Origin: Lachnospiraceae bacterium
GTDB taxonomy: Bacteria; Bacillota; Clostridia; Lachnospirales; Lachnospiraceae
Assembly: GCA_017392525.1 (NCBI GenBank)
Contig: JAFOVD010000053.1
Location: 43,929-107,928 of the forward strand
DNA length: 64,000 bases
Direction: 5' to 3'
Part shown: positions 44,860 through 55,139 of the stretch, piece by piece
Layout: each line of letters begins with the position of its first letter
Position numbering within the stretch: position 1 is the first letter of the stretch
The notes under the pieces: generated by a model
Seen by the model: the letters and a program-made list of their open reading frames with translations, nothing else
What the model was told of the DNA's origin: nothing
The model's database searches: none
Made by a program: the position numbers and the translations under genes

Positions 44860-45412
44860 TAATTGTTACAAAATAGATTTCAGATAATTATTTTTGCATA
44901 GAAATGAAGCGGTTGGTGAAATTGCATAAAAACTAATAAACTGATTCGAAACCATATATAAACAAAAAATGAAATCCACAAAAAGTATGGATAACTAGTG
45001 TGCAAAAACCATTGAAAAATGGACTTATGCACGAAGTTATCCACGTTATCCACAAAAATCCACATAAATTGTGTGAAATACAGTCGGAAAAACAGAACAG
45101 TTGTTTTGTGCAGGCTACATAAAATGTTGACAATTTGTCGACGTATATTGACACATAAACTGTGTATATAATACTGAAAAGTTTCACACAATTCAGGATA
45201 CTAACGAGTATTTTCTGATAAAAATTACAAAAATATTACGCGAAATTACGAAAATAGTGAAAGTATATGGGAATGTGCCTAAAAACAGAGATAAAGTGCT
45301 TTCCTTTTTTGGTATTTTATATTAAACTGATAACGAGATATGTGTAAATTAGAGTAAAACTGAAATCGTAAATTGTATAAAATGCCTAGGACTGAAAGAG
45401 GGGACGAGGAAG
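44860..45412. other. Gene-free AT-rich stretch with DnaA-box-like cluster
   Basis: About 550 bases without a gene. DnaA-box-like sites: TTATCCACA exact at 45046-45054, directly abutted by TTATCCACG at 45037-45045; a reverse TTATCCATA at 44986-44994; weaker TTATGCACG (45025) and two AAATCCACA (44972, 45056). An inverted repeat of 12 bases (AATTGTGTGAAA at 45067-45078 and its complement at 45182-45193) flanks a segment with TTGACA at 45127 and 45148 and TATAAT at 45167. No dnaA, dnaN or other replication gene is nearby. Beyond 45240 I see only the leader of the CdaR gene. Confidence 0.55.
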
Positions 45413-46504
45413 ATGATTTCAAATCAGATTTTACAAAAAACTATAGATGGACTTAATCAGATCACAAAAACTGGTTTTGCGGTTTTGGATGCAGAGGGCG
45501 GAATTTTGGCGTCTACTATGGAAGATGCCAAGGATTATGTTGAACCTGCCATGAATTTTGCATCTTCTCCGGCAGATAGTCAGGTAGTGCATGAATGCCA
45601 TTTTTTCAAAGTGTTTGATGAACAGCATCTTGAGTTTATTGTTATTGCAAATGGAGATTCGGAAGAAACTTTTACAGTAGGTAGAGTGGCTGCTTTTCAG
45701 ATTGAGCAGTTGCTGGTTGCTTACAAAGAGAGATTTGACAAGGATAACTTCATTAAAAACTTACTGTTAGATAATTTACTGTTGGTAGATATCTATAATC
45801 GCGCAAAGAAACTGCATGTGGATATTGAGGCTAGACGTGTGGTTATGATTGTCGAGACAGGTGTGGATAAAGATGGCGATGAGATTGATCGTGTCCGCAA
45901 TGTGTTCGGTGGAAAGCGCAAGGATTTTGTAACTGCAGTTGACGAGAGGAATATTATCGTAGTGAAGGAATTGGGAACCAATGAATCCTACGAAGATATT
46001 GAGAGGACAGCGGCAGTTATTGTGGATGCATTTAAGGATCGCTGCGGGGAACAGAGAGTTCGCGTATCATACGGTACAATTGTAGACGAGTTACGTGACG
46101 TTTCCAGATCATACAAAGAGGCAACCATGGCTTTGGATGTTGGTAAGATTTTCTTTAAGGAGAGAGATGTTATCGCATATTCTGTTTTGGGTATTGGTCG
46201 ATTGATTTATCAGCTTCCGATTCCTCTTTGCAAGATGTTTATTGACGAAATCTTCGATGGTAAGAATCCGAATGAGTTTGACGAGGAAACAATTACAACG
46301 ATTAACAAGTTCTTTGAGAATAGTTTGAACGTATCTGAAACGTCGAGACAGTTGTATATTCATAGAAATACTCTGGTTTATCGTTTGGACAAGCTGCAGA
46401 AGAGCACAGGTCTGGATTTAAGAGTATTTGAGGATGCCATTACTTTTAAAATTGCAATGATGGTAGTTGAATATATGAATTATATGGATGACCAGAATTT
46501 CTAG
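45413..46504 (+). CDS. CdaR-type sugar-diacid/PucR-like regulator
   Basis: A 363-residue regulator: N-terminal diacid recognition-type sensing domain (residues about 1-130), a GGDEF-like PucR/CdaR middle (about 140-270), and a C-terminal HTH_30 (about 300-355; NVSETSRQLYIHRNTLVYRLDKLQ). The middle domain has lost the GGDEF motif, so it is not a cyclase. It probably activates genes for a carbohydrate acid. No adjacent catabolic operon is seen; the gene is single. GAGGGGACGAGGA lies before the start. Confidence 0.85.
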   Translation: MISNQILQKTIDGLNQITKTGFAVLDAEGGILASTMEDAKDYVEPAMNFASSPADSQVVHECHFFKVFDEQHLEFIVIANGDSEETFTVGRVAAFQIEQLLVAYKERFDKDNFIKNLLLDNLLLVDIYNRAKKLHVDIEARRVVMIVETGVDKDGDEIDRVRNVFGGKRKDFVTAVDERNIIVVKELGTNESYEDIERTAAVIVDAFKDRCGEQRVRVSYGTIVDELRDVSRSYKEATMALDVGKIFFKERDVIAYSVLGIGRLIYQLPIPLCKMFIDEIFDGKNPNEFDEETITTINKFFENSLNVSETSRQLYIHRNTLVYRLDKLQKSTGLDLRVFEDAITFKIAMMVVEYMNYMDDQNF

Positions 46505-46553
46505 AAAGTTTGCTCATCCCATCAGGAAATAAGCAGTTAGAAAGTGGGATAAT

Positions 46554-47228
46554 ATGATACGACTAGAAAATGTCAGTAAATCTTATCAGGCGGGAGTTCC
46601 GGCTCTTAATGATGTTAATTTAGAGATTTCACCGGGAGAGTTTGTCTTTGTTGTTGGTGCCAGTGGTTCCGGTAAGTCAACACTGATTAAACTGTTGTTG
46701 GCGGAGCTTCGACCAACAAAGGGTAAGATTATTATTAACGGAAAAGATCTTAAGTCTATAAAGCATAAGATGATTCCGAAGTTTCGCCGTAATATTGGCG
46801 TAGTGTTCCAGGACTTTAGACTCCTGGCTGATCGTAATGTTTATGAAAATGTTGCATTTGCTATGAAGGTAGTAGAGGCATCTAATAAAGAAATCAAGAG
46901 AAAGGTACCGATGATGTTATCCATGGTTGGGTTGGCAGCAAAGTATCGTTCTCTTCCAAAGCAGTTGTCCGGTGGTGAGCAACAGCGTGTTGCAATTGCC
47001 AGAGCTTTGGTAAATGAGCCTAAGATTCTTCTGGCGGATGAGCCTACAGGTAATCTGGATAACAAGAATGCCTGGGAGATTATGAAGCTCTTAGATGAAA
47101 TTAATCAGCGCGGCACAACGGTTGTAGTTGTTACCCATAATATGGAAATAGTAAAGGCGATGAATAAGCGTGTAATTACCATTAAAAAGGGTGTTGTGAT
47201 TAGCGATGAGGAAGGAGAAGAAGCATGA
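46554..47228 (+). CDS. ftsE: Cell division ATP-binding protein FtsE
   Basis: A 224-residue ABC ATPase with Walker [10 protein letters not shown], signature LSGGEQQR, Walker [12 protein letters not shown] and switch His. It partners FtsX to control peptidoglycan hydrolases at division. The gene overlaps ftsX by four bases (ATGA), a conserved arrangement. Confidence 0.96.
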   Translation: MIRLENVSKSYQAGVPALNDVNLEISPGEFVFVVGASGSGKSTLIKLLLAELRPTKGKIIINGKDLKSIKHKMIPKFRRNIGVVFQDFRLLADRNVYENVAFAMKVVEASNKEIKRKVPMMLSMVGLAAKYRSLPKQLSGGEQQRVAIARALVNEPKILLADEPTGNLDNKNAWEIMKLLDEINQRGTTVVVVTHNMEIVKAMNKRVITIKKGVVISDEEGEEA

Positions 47229-48133
47229 AGATAAGTACTCTCCTTTATAATTTCAAGCAAGGTTTGAAAAATATCTGGAGAAATAAGATGTTTTCACTTG
47301 CATCTGTTGCCACTATGGCGGCATGTATTTTCTTATTTGGTATTTTTTACTCTATAGGAGTAAATTTTGAAGATATGGTAAAAGAGGCAGAAGAAGGTGT
47401 CGCTGTTACTGTATTCTTTAACTCAGACGCAACAGACGAACAGATTGCAGCAGTTGGTGAGCAGATTAAGTCAAGATCAGAGGTTGCCAAGTACAATTTT
47501 GTTTCATCAGAGGAAGCCTGGGATCAGTATAAAGATATTTACTTCCAGGGAAATGAAGAAGCTGCAGCAAGTTTTGAAGGTGATAATCCATTGGCCGGAC
47601 ATGAGAATTATGAAATCTATCTGGCGGATGTTTCAAAGCAGGATGAACTGGTTTCGTTTTTAGAGGGACTTGATGGGGTGCGTGAAGTAAAGCATTCTGA
47701 AGTTGCTGCTAATACATTATCCGATTTCAATAAGTTATTGACTTTGATTTCCGGTTTTGTTGTGGCGATTTTGATTTCAGTTGCGGTATTCTTGATTAGT
47801 AATACAGTAACTGTTGGTATTTCTATCCGTAAGGAAGAGATCGCTATTATGAAATTAATCGGCGCAAAGGACAGTTTTGTCCGAGCTCCATTCATCGTAG
47901 AGGGTGTTATTATTGGACTTGTGGGATCAGCAATCCCGCTTATCGCACTTTGGTTCCTGTATGGAGGCATAGTACGTTATGTCGCAGATAAGTTTGAATT
48001 TTTAAGTGATATGGTTTCCTTTGTTTCAGTCAAGGACGTATTCCATGTATTGGTTCCGGTATCACTGGCACTAGGTGTCGGTATTGGATATCTGGGTTCC
48101 AGATTTACACTTAGAAAGCATCTGAAAGTTTAA
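47225..48133 (+). CDS. ftsX: Cell division protein FtsX
   Basis: A 302-residue membrane protein with four helices (about 20-42, 175-198, 225-250, 275-298) and a large outside loop (about 45-170) that contacts periplasmic or wall hydrolases. The FtsX core fold and the STLLYNFKQGLKNIWRNKM N-terminus fit. Together with FtsE it activates cell-wall hydrolases, a role inferred from family knowledge. Confidence 0.95.
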   Translation: MKISTLLYNFKQGLKNIWRNKMFSLASVATMAACIFLFGIFYSIGVNFEDMVKEAEEGVAVTVFFNSDATDEQIAAVGEQIKSRSEVAKYNFVSSEEAWDQYKDIYFQGNEEAAASFEGDNPLAGHENYEIYLADVSKQDELVSFLEGLDGVREVKHSEVAANTLSDFNKLLTLISGFVVAILISVAVFLISNTVTVGISIRKEEIAIMKLIGAKDSFVRAPFIVEGVIIGLVGSAIPLIALWFLYGGIVRYVADKFEFLSDMVSFVSVKDVFHVLVPVSLALGVGIGYLGSRFTLRKHLKV

Positions 48134-48146
48134 TATGCAATGATTG

Positions 48147-48184
48147 GAAGCGGATAGGAGTCGTATGCCTATTCGCTTCTTTAT
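48147..48184 (+). terminator. Terminator of ftsEX
   Basis: A 12-base stem with a G-U pair (48147-48158 with 48168-48179) is followed by TTTATGTTT. Confidence 0.75.
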
Positions 48185-48216
48185 GTTTAGGGTATAGAAA
48201 AGGTAGGAATATTGTT

Positions 48217-49446
48217 GTGGAGAATTTAGCAGAAGAGAAGCCAAAGAAGAAACGTAACAAGAGCTCGTTTCGAAAGGGATTGATTACGGGAATCGGCGTG
48301 ACGATGAGTTTTGTCATTATTGTGCTTTTGATAGTTGGGACGTATTTAAAGAGTACTTACGGTTCTGTTTTTAATGGAGAGATTATAGGTAAATTGGCGG
48401 TAATCAATGCGGTGTTGGATAAGTATTATTATCAGGATATAGATGATGATGCCAAGATAGAAAGCCTGTATAAAGGGCTGGTAGAAAGTGCCGGTGACGA
48501 CTATACAGTGTACTATACAGCGGATGAATATCAGGATTTCCTTGTTAGTACAACAGGAACCTATGCAGGAATCGGTGCGGTGTTAAGTCAGGATAAATCC
48601 ACTATGGAAATCAGTATTAAGCAGGTTTATGACGATTCTCCTGCAGCGAACGCCGGATTACAGATGGGAGATGTAATCGTGAGTGTCGATGGCTATAAGG
48701 CGACTGATTATGAATTGGATCAGTTTGTTGATTATATCCGAGGTGACGAAGGAACTTCTCTTGAGATGGTATTTCAAAGAGACGGAGAGGAACATACGGT
48801 TACAGTAGAAAGAGACAGTATTGTGGTACCGTCTGTTTCATATCAGATGCTTGATGGAAATATTGGTTATGTGCAGATTAATGATTTCTCGAATAATACG
48901 AAAAACGAGTATGATGCCGCTATGAAAGACCTTACAAATCAGGGGATGAAAGCTGTGATTTATGATCTTCGTGCCAATGGTGGTGGACTTGTAGATTCAG
49001 TAACTGCTATTCTGGATGAGATTTTACCGGGTGGAACAACGGTATATATGTTGGATAAAGACGGAAATCGCACAGATTATACTTCGGATGGTGCCACAAA
49101 GATTGATATCCCGATTACGGTGTTGACTTCAGAATATACGGCAAGTTCTGCTGAGATTTTTACAGGTGCAATTCAGGATTTCAATTATGGTACAATTATT
49201 GGAACACAGACATTTGGCAAGGGGATTGTTCAAACCACAATTCCATTTTCAGATGGAAGTGCAGTTAAGGTGACAACTTCCAGATATTATACGCCAAATG
49301 GTACCTGTATCCATGGTGTTGGTATTACGCCGGATATAGAACTGTCATATGAATTTATGGGATCTGACGATGATGAGTACAGTGTGGACAAGGATAATCA
49401 GATTCAGAAAGCGATAGAAGTATTACAGGAAAAATTAGGAGAGTAA
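48217..49446 (+). CDS. C-terminal processing protease, S41 family
   Basis: A 409-residue protease with a membrane helix (about 25-47), PDZ domain (about 118-200; [15 protein letters not shown]) and the S41 catalytic core with nucleophile Ser in [11 protein letters not shown] and Lys in [11 protein letters not shown]. It processes outside proteins at their C-termini (CtpA/CtpB type). The start is GTG with AAGGTAGGA before it. The gene directly precedes prfB by two bases. The neighbourhood of FtsEX and such a protease is common in Firmicutes. Confidence 0.92.
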   Translation: MENLAEEKPKKKRNKSSFRKGLITGIGVTMSFVIIVLLIVGTYLKSTYGSVFNGEIIGKLAVINAVLDKYYYQDIDDDAKIESLYKGLVESAGDDYTVYYTADEYQDFLVSTTGTYAGIGAVLSQDKSTMEISIKQVYDDSPAANAGLQMGDVIVSVDGYKATDYELDQFVDYIRGDEGTSLEMVFQRDGEEHTVTVERDSIVVPSVSYQMLDGNIGYVQINDFSNNTKNEYDAAMKDLTNQGMKAVIYDLRANGGGLVDSVTAILDEILPGGTTVYMLDKDGNRTDYTSDGATKIDIPITVLTSEYTASSAEIFTGAIQDFNYGTIIGTQTFGKGIVQTTIPFSDGSAVKVTTSRYYTPNGTCIHGVGITPDIELSYEFMGSDDDEYSVDKDNQIQKAIEVLQEKLGE

Positions 49447-49447
49447 T

Positions 49448-50584
49448 ATGGTCGAATTAGACGAGTTAAAGATTAAGCTGGGCAATTACGAAGGCCCTCT
49501 AAAGGAATTGCAGACGGCGCTTGATATGGAAAATAAGAAGAACCGTGTTCAGGAATTAGAGCGTATGATGGAAGCGCCAGATTTCTGGGATAATGCAGAA
49601 GATTCCACCAAGAAGACAATTGAACTTAAGAGTCTCAAGGATGATTTGGCTGTTTATGCGGAACTTGAGCAGATGGCGGAGGATATTGAGGCCTATATTG
49701 AACTTGGAAATGAAGAGAACGATGAGGAAATCGCAAAAGAGGCTCTTGAAAGCTTTGATATTTTTGAGCATACCTATGAGAAGATTCGTATGAAAACCCT
49801 TCTTTCCGAAGCACATGACAAGGAAAGTGCGATTATTACGCTGCATTCCGGAGCAGGTGGCACAGAGGCCTGTGACTGGACTGCGATGTTGTATCGTATG
49901 TATACAAGATGGGCGGCAAATCATGACTTTACTGTAGAAGAATTGGATTTCCAGGAAGGTGATGAGGCCGGAATCAAGTCTGTTACTTTTCAGATTAATG
50001 GAGAAAATGCATATGGATATCTGAAGTCAGAGCATGGAATTCATCGTCTGGTAAGAATTAGCCCCTTCAATGCCAATGGCAAGAGACAGACAAGTTTTGC
50101 GTCTTGCGATGTAATGCCGGATATTGAAGAGGATTTGGATGTAGAGGTAAATGATGATGATATCCGAATCGATACATACCGTTCCAGTGGTGCAGGTGGA
50201 CAGCACATTAATAAGACTTCTTCTGCAATCCGAATTACACATTTTCCGACAGGAATTGTTGTAACCTGTCAGAATGAGCGATCACAGCACATGAATAAGG
50301 ACAAGGCGATGCAGATGTTAAAGGCAAAGTTGTTCTTATTAAAGGAAGAGGAAAATCGAAAGAAGGAAGCGGAAATCCGTGGTGAAGTCCAGGATATCGG
50401 ATGGGGAAGCCAGATTCGTTCGTATGTATTACAGCCTTATAGTATGGTGAAGGATCTTAGAACCGGTGAGGAAACAAGCAATACCGGTGCGGTTTTGGAT
50501 GGTGATTTGGATGCATTTATGAATGCATATCTGAAGTGGGTCTCTCTTGGAAGACCAGCGAGAAATGCAGTTGAGGCGGACTAA
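49448..50584 (+). CDS. prfB: Peptide chain release factor 2
   Basis: A 378-residue RF2 that reads UAA and UGA. The stop-codon tripeptide SPF lies in RISPFNANG, and the catalytic GGQ in [12 protein letters not shown]. Most bacterial prfB genes carry an in-frame UGA and programmed +1 frameshift near codon 25. Here the frame is continuous: codons GCG CTT GAT ATG stand where CTT TGA is usually found, so the autoregulatory frameshift is absent. Confidence 0.96.
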   Translation: MVELDELKIKLGNYEGPLKELQTALDMENKKNRVQELERMMEAPDFWDNAEDSTKKTIELKSLKDDLAVYAELEQMAEDIEAYIELGNEENDEEIAKEALESFDIFEHTYEKIRMKTLLSEAHDKESAIITLHSGAGGTEACDWTAMLYRMYTRWAANHDFTVEELDFQEGDEAGIKSVTFQINGENAYGYLKSEHGIHRLVRISPFNANGKRQTSFASCDVMPDIEEDLDVEVNDDDIRIDTYRSSGAGGQHINKTSSAIRITHFPTGIVVTCQNERSQHMNKDKAMQMLKAKLFLLKEEENRKKEAEIRGEVQDIGWGSQIRSYVLQPYSMVKDLRTGEETSNTGAVLDGDLDAFMNAYLKWVSLGRPARNAVEAD

Positions 50585-50681
50585 ATATTGAAAAATAGGC
50601 TTGTTAGCGCCCTCTCAATATGATAATATCTTTACTGCAAGGACAAATGTTTTTGTACCAAAGACATGCCGGAGGGATAAA

Positions 50682-51125
50682 ATGGCAGAGAAAACAAAGC
50701 TCTATGTATTGAAGGACAAGGCTGTGCCGGATGTTCTTCTGAGAGTAATGGAGGCTAAGAAACTTCTGGATTCCGGGAAATGTCCATCTGTACAGGAAGC
50801 CACGGAACGTGTGGGAATAAGTCGTAGTTCTTTCTATAAATACAAGGACGATATATTTCCATATCATGAAAACGGTCGTGGTAAGACCATTAATATGGTC
50901 ATTCAGATGGAGGATGAACAGGGAATTTTGTCGCAGGTTCTTAGCGCTATTGCTGTAAATGGTGCAAATATCTTGACAATTCATCAAAGTGTGCCAATCA
51001 ATGGTTTTGCTTCTCTTTCGATTAGTGCGGATGTTCCGACAGAGAATATGGACTTGACTCAGATGGTTGAGGCGATTGAATCGATTGATGGAATACTTTA
51101 TGCCAAGATTTTGGCCAGGGAATAA
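50682..51125 (+). CDS. ACT domain-containing protein (PheB/UPF0735-like)
   Basis: A 147-residue protein from the ATG at 50682, with GGAGGG upstream. A small N-terminal helical/HTH-like segment (about 10-60; CPSVQEATERVGISRSSFYKY) is followed by an ACT domain (about 70-145). ACT domains bind amino acids, so it may sense threonine, methionine or isoleucine pathway products. It is followed 22 bases later by homoserine dehydrogenase. The pheB of Bacillus has this size and domain order. Confidence 0.85.
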   Translation: MAEKTKLYVLKDKAVPDVLLRVMEAKKLLDSGKCPSVQEATERVGISRSSFYKYKDDIFPYHENGRGKTINMVIQMEDEQGILSQVLSAIAVNGANILTIHQSVPINGFASLSISADVPTENMDLTQMVEAIESIDGILYAKILARE

Positions 51126-51147
51126 TTAGGAAAAGGAAAGAAAAAAG

Positions 51148-52347
51148 ATGAAAGTAGCAATTATGGGATACGGAACAATTGGTTCCGGTGTTGCGGAGAT
51201 TCTCCGTGTCAATGGAGATGTAATCGCAAAGAGAGCGGGAGAGCCGCTTGAGCTTAAGTACGTATTGGACCTTCGCGAATTTAAGGGAGATCCGGTAGAA
51301 CATTTGATTGTTCATGATTATGAAACTATTGTCAATGACCCGGAAGTGGGCATTGTCGTCGAAACAATGGGTGGTGTAGAACCGGCGTATACTTTTGTCA
51401 AAGCTATGCTTGAGAAGGGTAAGCACGTAACAACATCCAACAAGGCGTTGGTGGCTGAAAAAGGTGCTGAGCTGATTCGAATTGCTCGTGAACATAAAGT
51501 AAATTTCCTGTTTGAGGCTTCTGTTGGTGGTGGTATTCCTATTATCCGTCCACTGCTTTCAAGTCTTACAGGTGATGTAGTAGAGGAAATAACCGGTATC
51601 GTAAACGGTACAACCAATTACATGATGACGAAGATGGCGAACGAAGGCTCTGAGTTTGATGAGGTGTTAAAAGAAGCTCAGGCCAATGGTTACGCTGAGA
51701 AGGATCCTACTGCGGATATAGAGGGTCATGATGCATGTCGTAAGATTGCAATCTTAACATCACTGGTATGTGGTCAGCAGGTAGACTATAAGGATATTCC
51801 AACAGAGGGTATTACTAAGATTTCTGCCACGGATATTAAATATGCAAAAGTGATGAATCGGGCAATCAAGCTTCTGGCAAGAAGTAAAAAGGTCGGGGAT
51901 ACTTATATTGCAAGAGTTGCACCATACATGCTTGCTCCTTCTCATCCATTGCATCATGTGAATGACGTTTTCAATGCGATTTTTGTCCATGGAAATATGT
52001 TGGGAGATGGAATGTTCTATGGTAGTGGAGCAGGTAAACTTCCAACAGCGTCAGCGGTAGTTGGTGATATGGTTGCGATGGCGAAACATATAGATAAGAA
52101 TATCTATCTGGAATGGGAAGAGGAACCATTGGTTCTTGGAAATCCAAATCAGCAGCAGAATCGTTTCTTTGTACGAACAGGTACAAGCAAGGAGGATGTT
52201 GAAAAGGTATTTTTCCGTGTAGACTATGTAGATGCAGGAATTTCTGATGAAATCGCTTTTGTTACTGTAGAAATGACTGAAGCGGAATTTGCAAGGAAAC
52301 TGGAAAGCTTATCAGATGTTCGTCAGACCTTACGTTTGGCAGATTAG
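51148..52347 (+). CDS. hom: Homoserine dehydrogenase
   Basis: A 399-residue enzyme of the aspartate pathway to threonine and methionine. NAD(P) motif GYGTIGSGVAEIL is at the N-terminus; catalytic and conserved segments are VTTSNKALVA, EASVGGGIPIIRPL, NGTTNYMMTKM and the Lys/Asp in DPTADIEGHDACRK. It has a short C-terminal region with an ACT-like fold. The ACT protein encoded just upstream may be linked to its control. Confidence 0.95.
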   Translation: MKVAIMGYGTIGSGVAEILRVNGDVIAKRAGEPLELKYVLDLREFKGDPVEHLIVHDYETIVNDPEVGIVVETMGGVEPAYTFVKAMLEKGKHVTTSNKALVAEKGAELIRIAREHKVNFLFEASVGGGIPIIRPLLSSLTGDVVEEITGIVNGTTNYMMTKMANEGSEFDEVLKEAQANGYAEKDPTADIEGHDACRKIAILTSLVCGQQVDYKDIPTEGITKISATDIKYAKVMNRAIKLLARSKKVGDTYIARVAPYMLAPSHPLHHVNDVFNAIFVHGNMLGDGMFYGSGAGKLPTASAVVGDMVAMAKHIDKNIYLEWEEEPLVLGNPNQQQNRFFVRTGTSKEDVEKVFFRVDYVDAGISDEIAFVTVEMTEAEFARKLESLSDVRQTLRLAD

Positions 52348-52384
52348 AAAAAAACTAAACAATATTACATTCAAATTATGTTCA

Positions 52385-52424
52385 AAAAACGCTCTTTTTC
52401 AGACTGAAAAAAGAGCGTTTTTGC
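52385..52424 (+). terminator. Terminator after hom
   Basis: A stem of about 18 pairs (52385-52402 with 52404-52422, one bulge) with a short loop ends in TTTTT. Confidence 0.88.
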
Positions 52425-52468
52425 ATGAAATCTGGTCATATAAAGATAAAATGTCAAAAGGGCAGATG

Positions 52469-52497
52469 TTGCATTACCCATGAGAAAAACCTATAAT
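52469..52497 (+). promoter_or_regulatory. Promoter of glpK
   Basis: TTGCAT (52469-52474), 17-base spacer, TATAAT (52492-52497), 67 bases before glpK. A short inverted pair (TATGAAG and CTTCATG) lies in the leader. I see no clear CcpA site. Confidence 0.6.
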
Positions 52498-52510
52498 TTT
52501 AAGTGTATGA

Positions 52511-54070
<1,560 letters not shown>

Positions 54071-54103
54071 AAGCGCTTCTGTTAATTATTTCTTATGAAT
54101 CTT

Positions 54104-54161
54104 TCTCCGTGGGTTAAAGTAGTATTCACACCGGATACTTCGGATGACCCACGGAGATTTA
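54104..54161. terminator. Terminator between glpK and the DUF2752 gene
   Basis: An 11-base stem (54104-54114 with 54147-54157) has a long loop with an inner hairpin and is followed by TTTATTT; it may serve both convergent genes. Confidence 0.75.
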
Positions 54162-54176
54162 TTTGTAGAAATTTAT

Positions 54177-54518
54177 CTATAGGTTTAGTAAATCAAGACC
54201 GAAGTATAGAGTGGTGTTCTTGATTAGGAAGTTGATAAGAAGGATAAAAAGTGCGATGTATACATACTTTGGATGAAACACGAATCGAGGAGTGTCTTTT
54301 GCTTTGATAATGTCCAGTAGTTTCATGCAAAGTGCGTATATGGTTAATATAACAACATACAGAACGATGGGATGGTAGATAAATGACTGTATAATATGGC
54401 CACGTAAAAGTGCAATTACGGATCTGGTTCCACCACATCCCGGACAATAATATCCAGTGACCTGATGAAATGGGCAGGGACGAAAAATCGCGTGGTAAAT
54501 CATTTCTAAAATCTTCAT
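54177..54518 (-). CDS. DUF2752 membrane protein
   Basis: A 113-residue protein with two or three membrane helices and the DUF2752 signature YYCPGCGGTRSVIALLRG near the N-terminus (Cys25 and Cys28 with Pro and Gly between). The paired cysteines and conserved Arg may form a metal or redox site, but no activity is known. AAAGGCGGA precedes the start. The gene is single. Confidence 0.85.
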   Translation of the reverse strand: MKILEMIYHAIFRPCPFHQVTGYYCPGCGGTRSVIALLRGHIIQSFIYHPIVLYVVILTIYALCMKLLDIIKAKDTPRFVFHPKYVYIALFILLINFLIKNTTLYFGLDLLNL

Positions 54519-54607
54519 AAAATCCGCCTTTCTTCAATGTTTCAAGTATAGGATAACCTTGTTTTCAAGTCAAAATGATTATATAATAAACCAAAGGAGT
54601 GTGCGTT

Positions 54608-55123
54608 ATGAATGGAATAAGTTTTTCAGTCGGCCTTATGGGTTACGGCGATTATAATAATTCCATATCTTTTGGCAGTGGAAGCTCTTTTGGCGCTTCT
54701 GTAGGCGCCAATGGTGGCGTGGGTTCGACGGAACATACCGGAGAAACCGGGGATGCCATCAAGGCAGGTCACAGATCTAGTCCCAAAGATTGCAAAACTT
54801 GTAAGGAACGCAAGTATCAGGATGGTTCTGATGAGAATGTTTCTTTTAAGGCTGCTTCACATATTTCGCCGCAGGCAGCAGGCTCTGTAGTGCGAGGACA
54901 TGAGCAGGAACATGTGAGCAATGCCTATTCCAGTGCAGCACAGAAGGGGGGACAGGTGATTAATGCCAGTGTTTCCATCCATACAGCAGTATGCCCAGAA
55001 TGTGGCAGAACCTATGTGTCAGGAGGAACAACAGATACATTAATCAAGTATCCAAAGTCCGACGCACAATCTGCGCTATCTCAAAACAATGGACGAAGTG
55101 CAGAGGAAAATTTTAACGTATAA
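54608..55123 (+). CDS. Small zincin-like protein with two CxxC pairs
   Basis: A 171-residue protein from the ATG at 54608 (AAAGGAG upstream). The first 45 residues are Gly/Ser-rich. A CKTC pair (62-65) is followed by a helix with HEQEH at 98-102 (a match to the HExxH metalloprotease motif) and by CPEC at 129-132, then a glycine-rich YVSGGTT segment. The layout resembles the SprA-related putative metalloprotease family (AHExAH followed by a GGE-type strand), but is shorter. The Cys pairs could form a zinc ribbon. No signal peptide is seen. The function is not known. Confidence 0.6.
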   Translation: MNGISFSVGLMGYGDYNNSISFGSGSSFGASVGANGGVGSTEHTGETGDAIKAGHRSSPKDCKTCKERKYQDGSDENVSFKAASHISPQAAGSVVRGHEQEHVSNAYSSAAQKGGQVINASVSIHTAVCPECGRTYVSGGTTDTLIKYPKSDAQSALSQNNGRSAEENFNV

Positions 55124-55139
55124 GGAGTAACATATCAGA

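Noticed and set aside
44880-45191. Minus-strand frames of 84-103 residues in the AT-rich gap
   Set aside because: Phe/Cys-rich low-quality translation of AT-rich DNA, overlapping each other; no ribosome site.
44860-45240. Chromosomal replication origin
   Set aside because: DnaA-box-like sites occur, but no dnaA, dnaN, rpmH or parAB gene is nearby and no 13-mer unwinding repeats were recognised.
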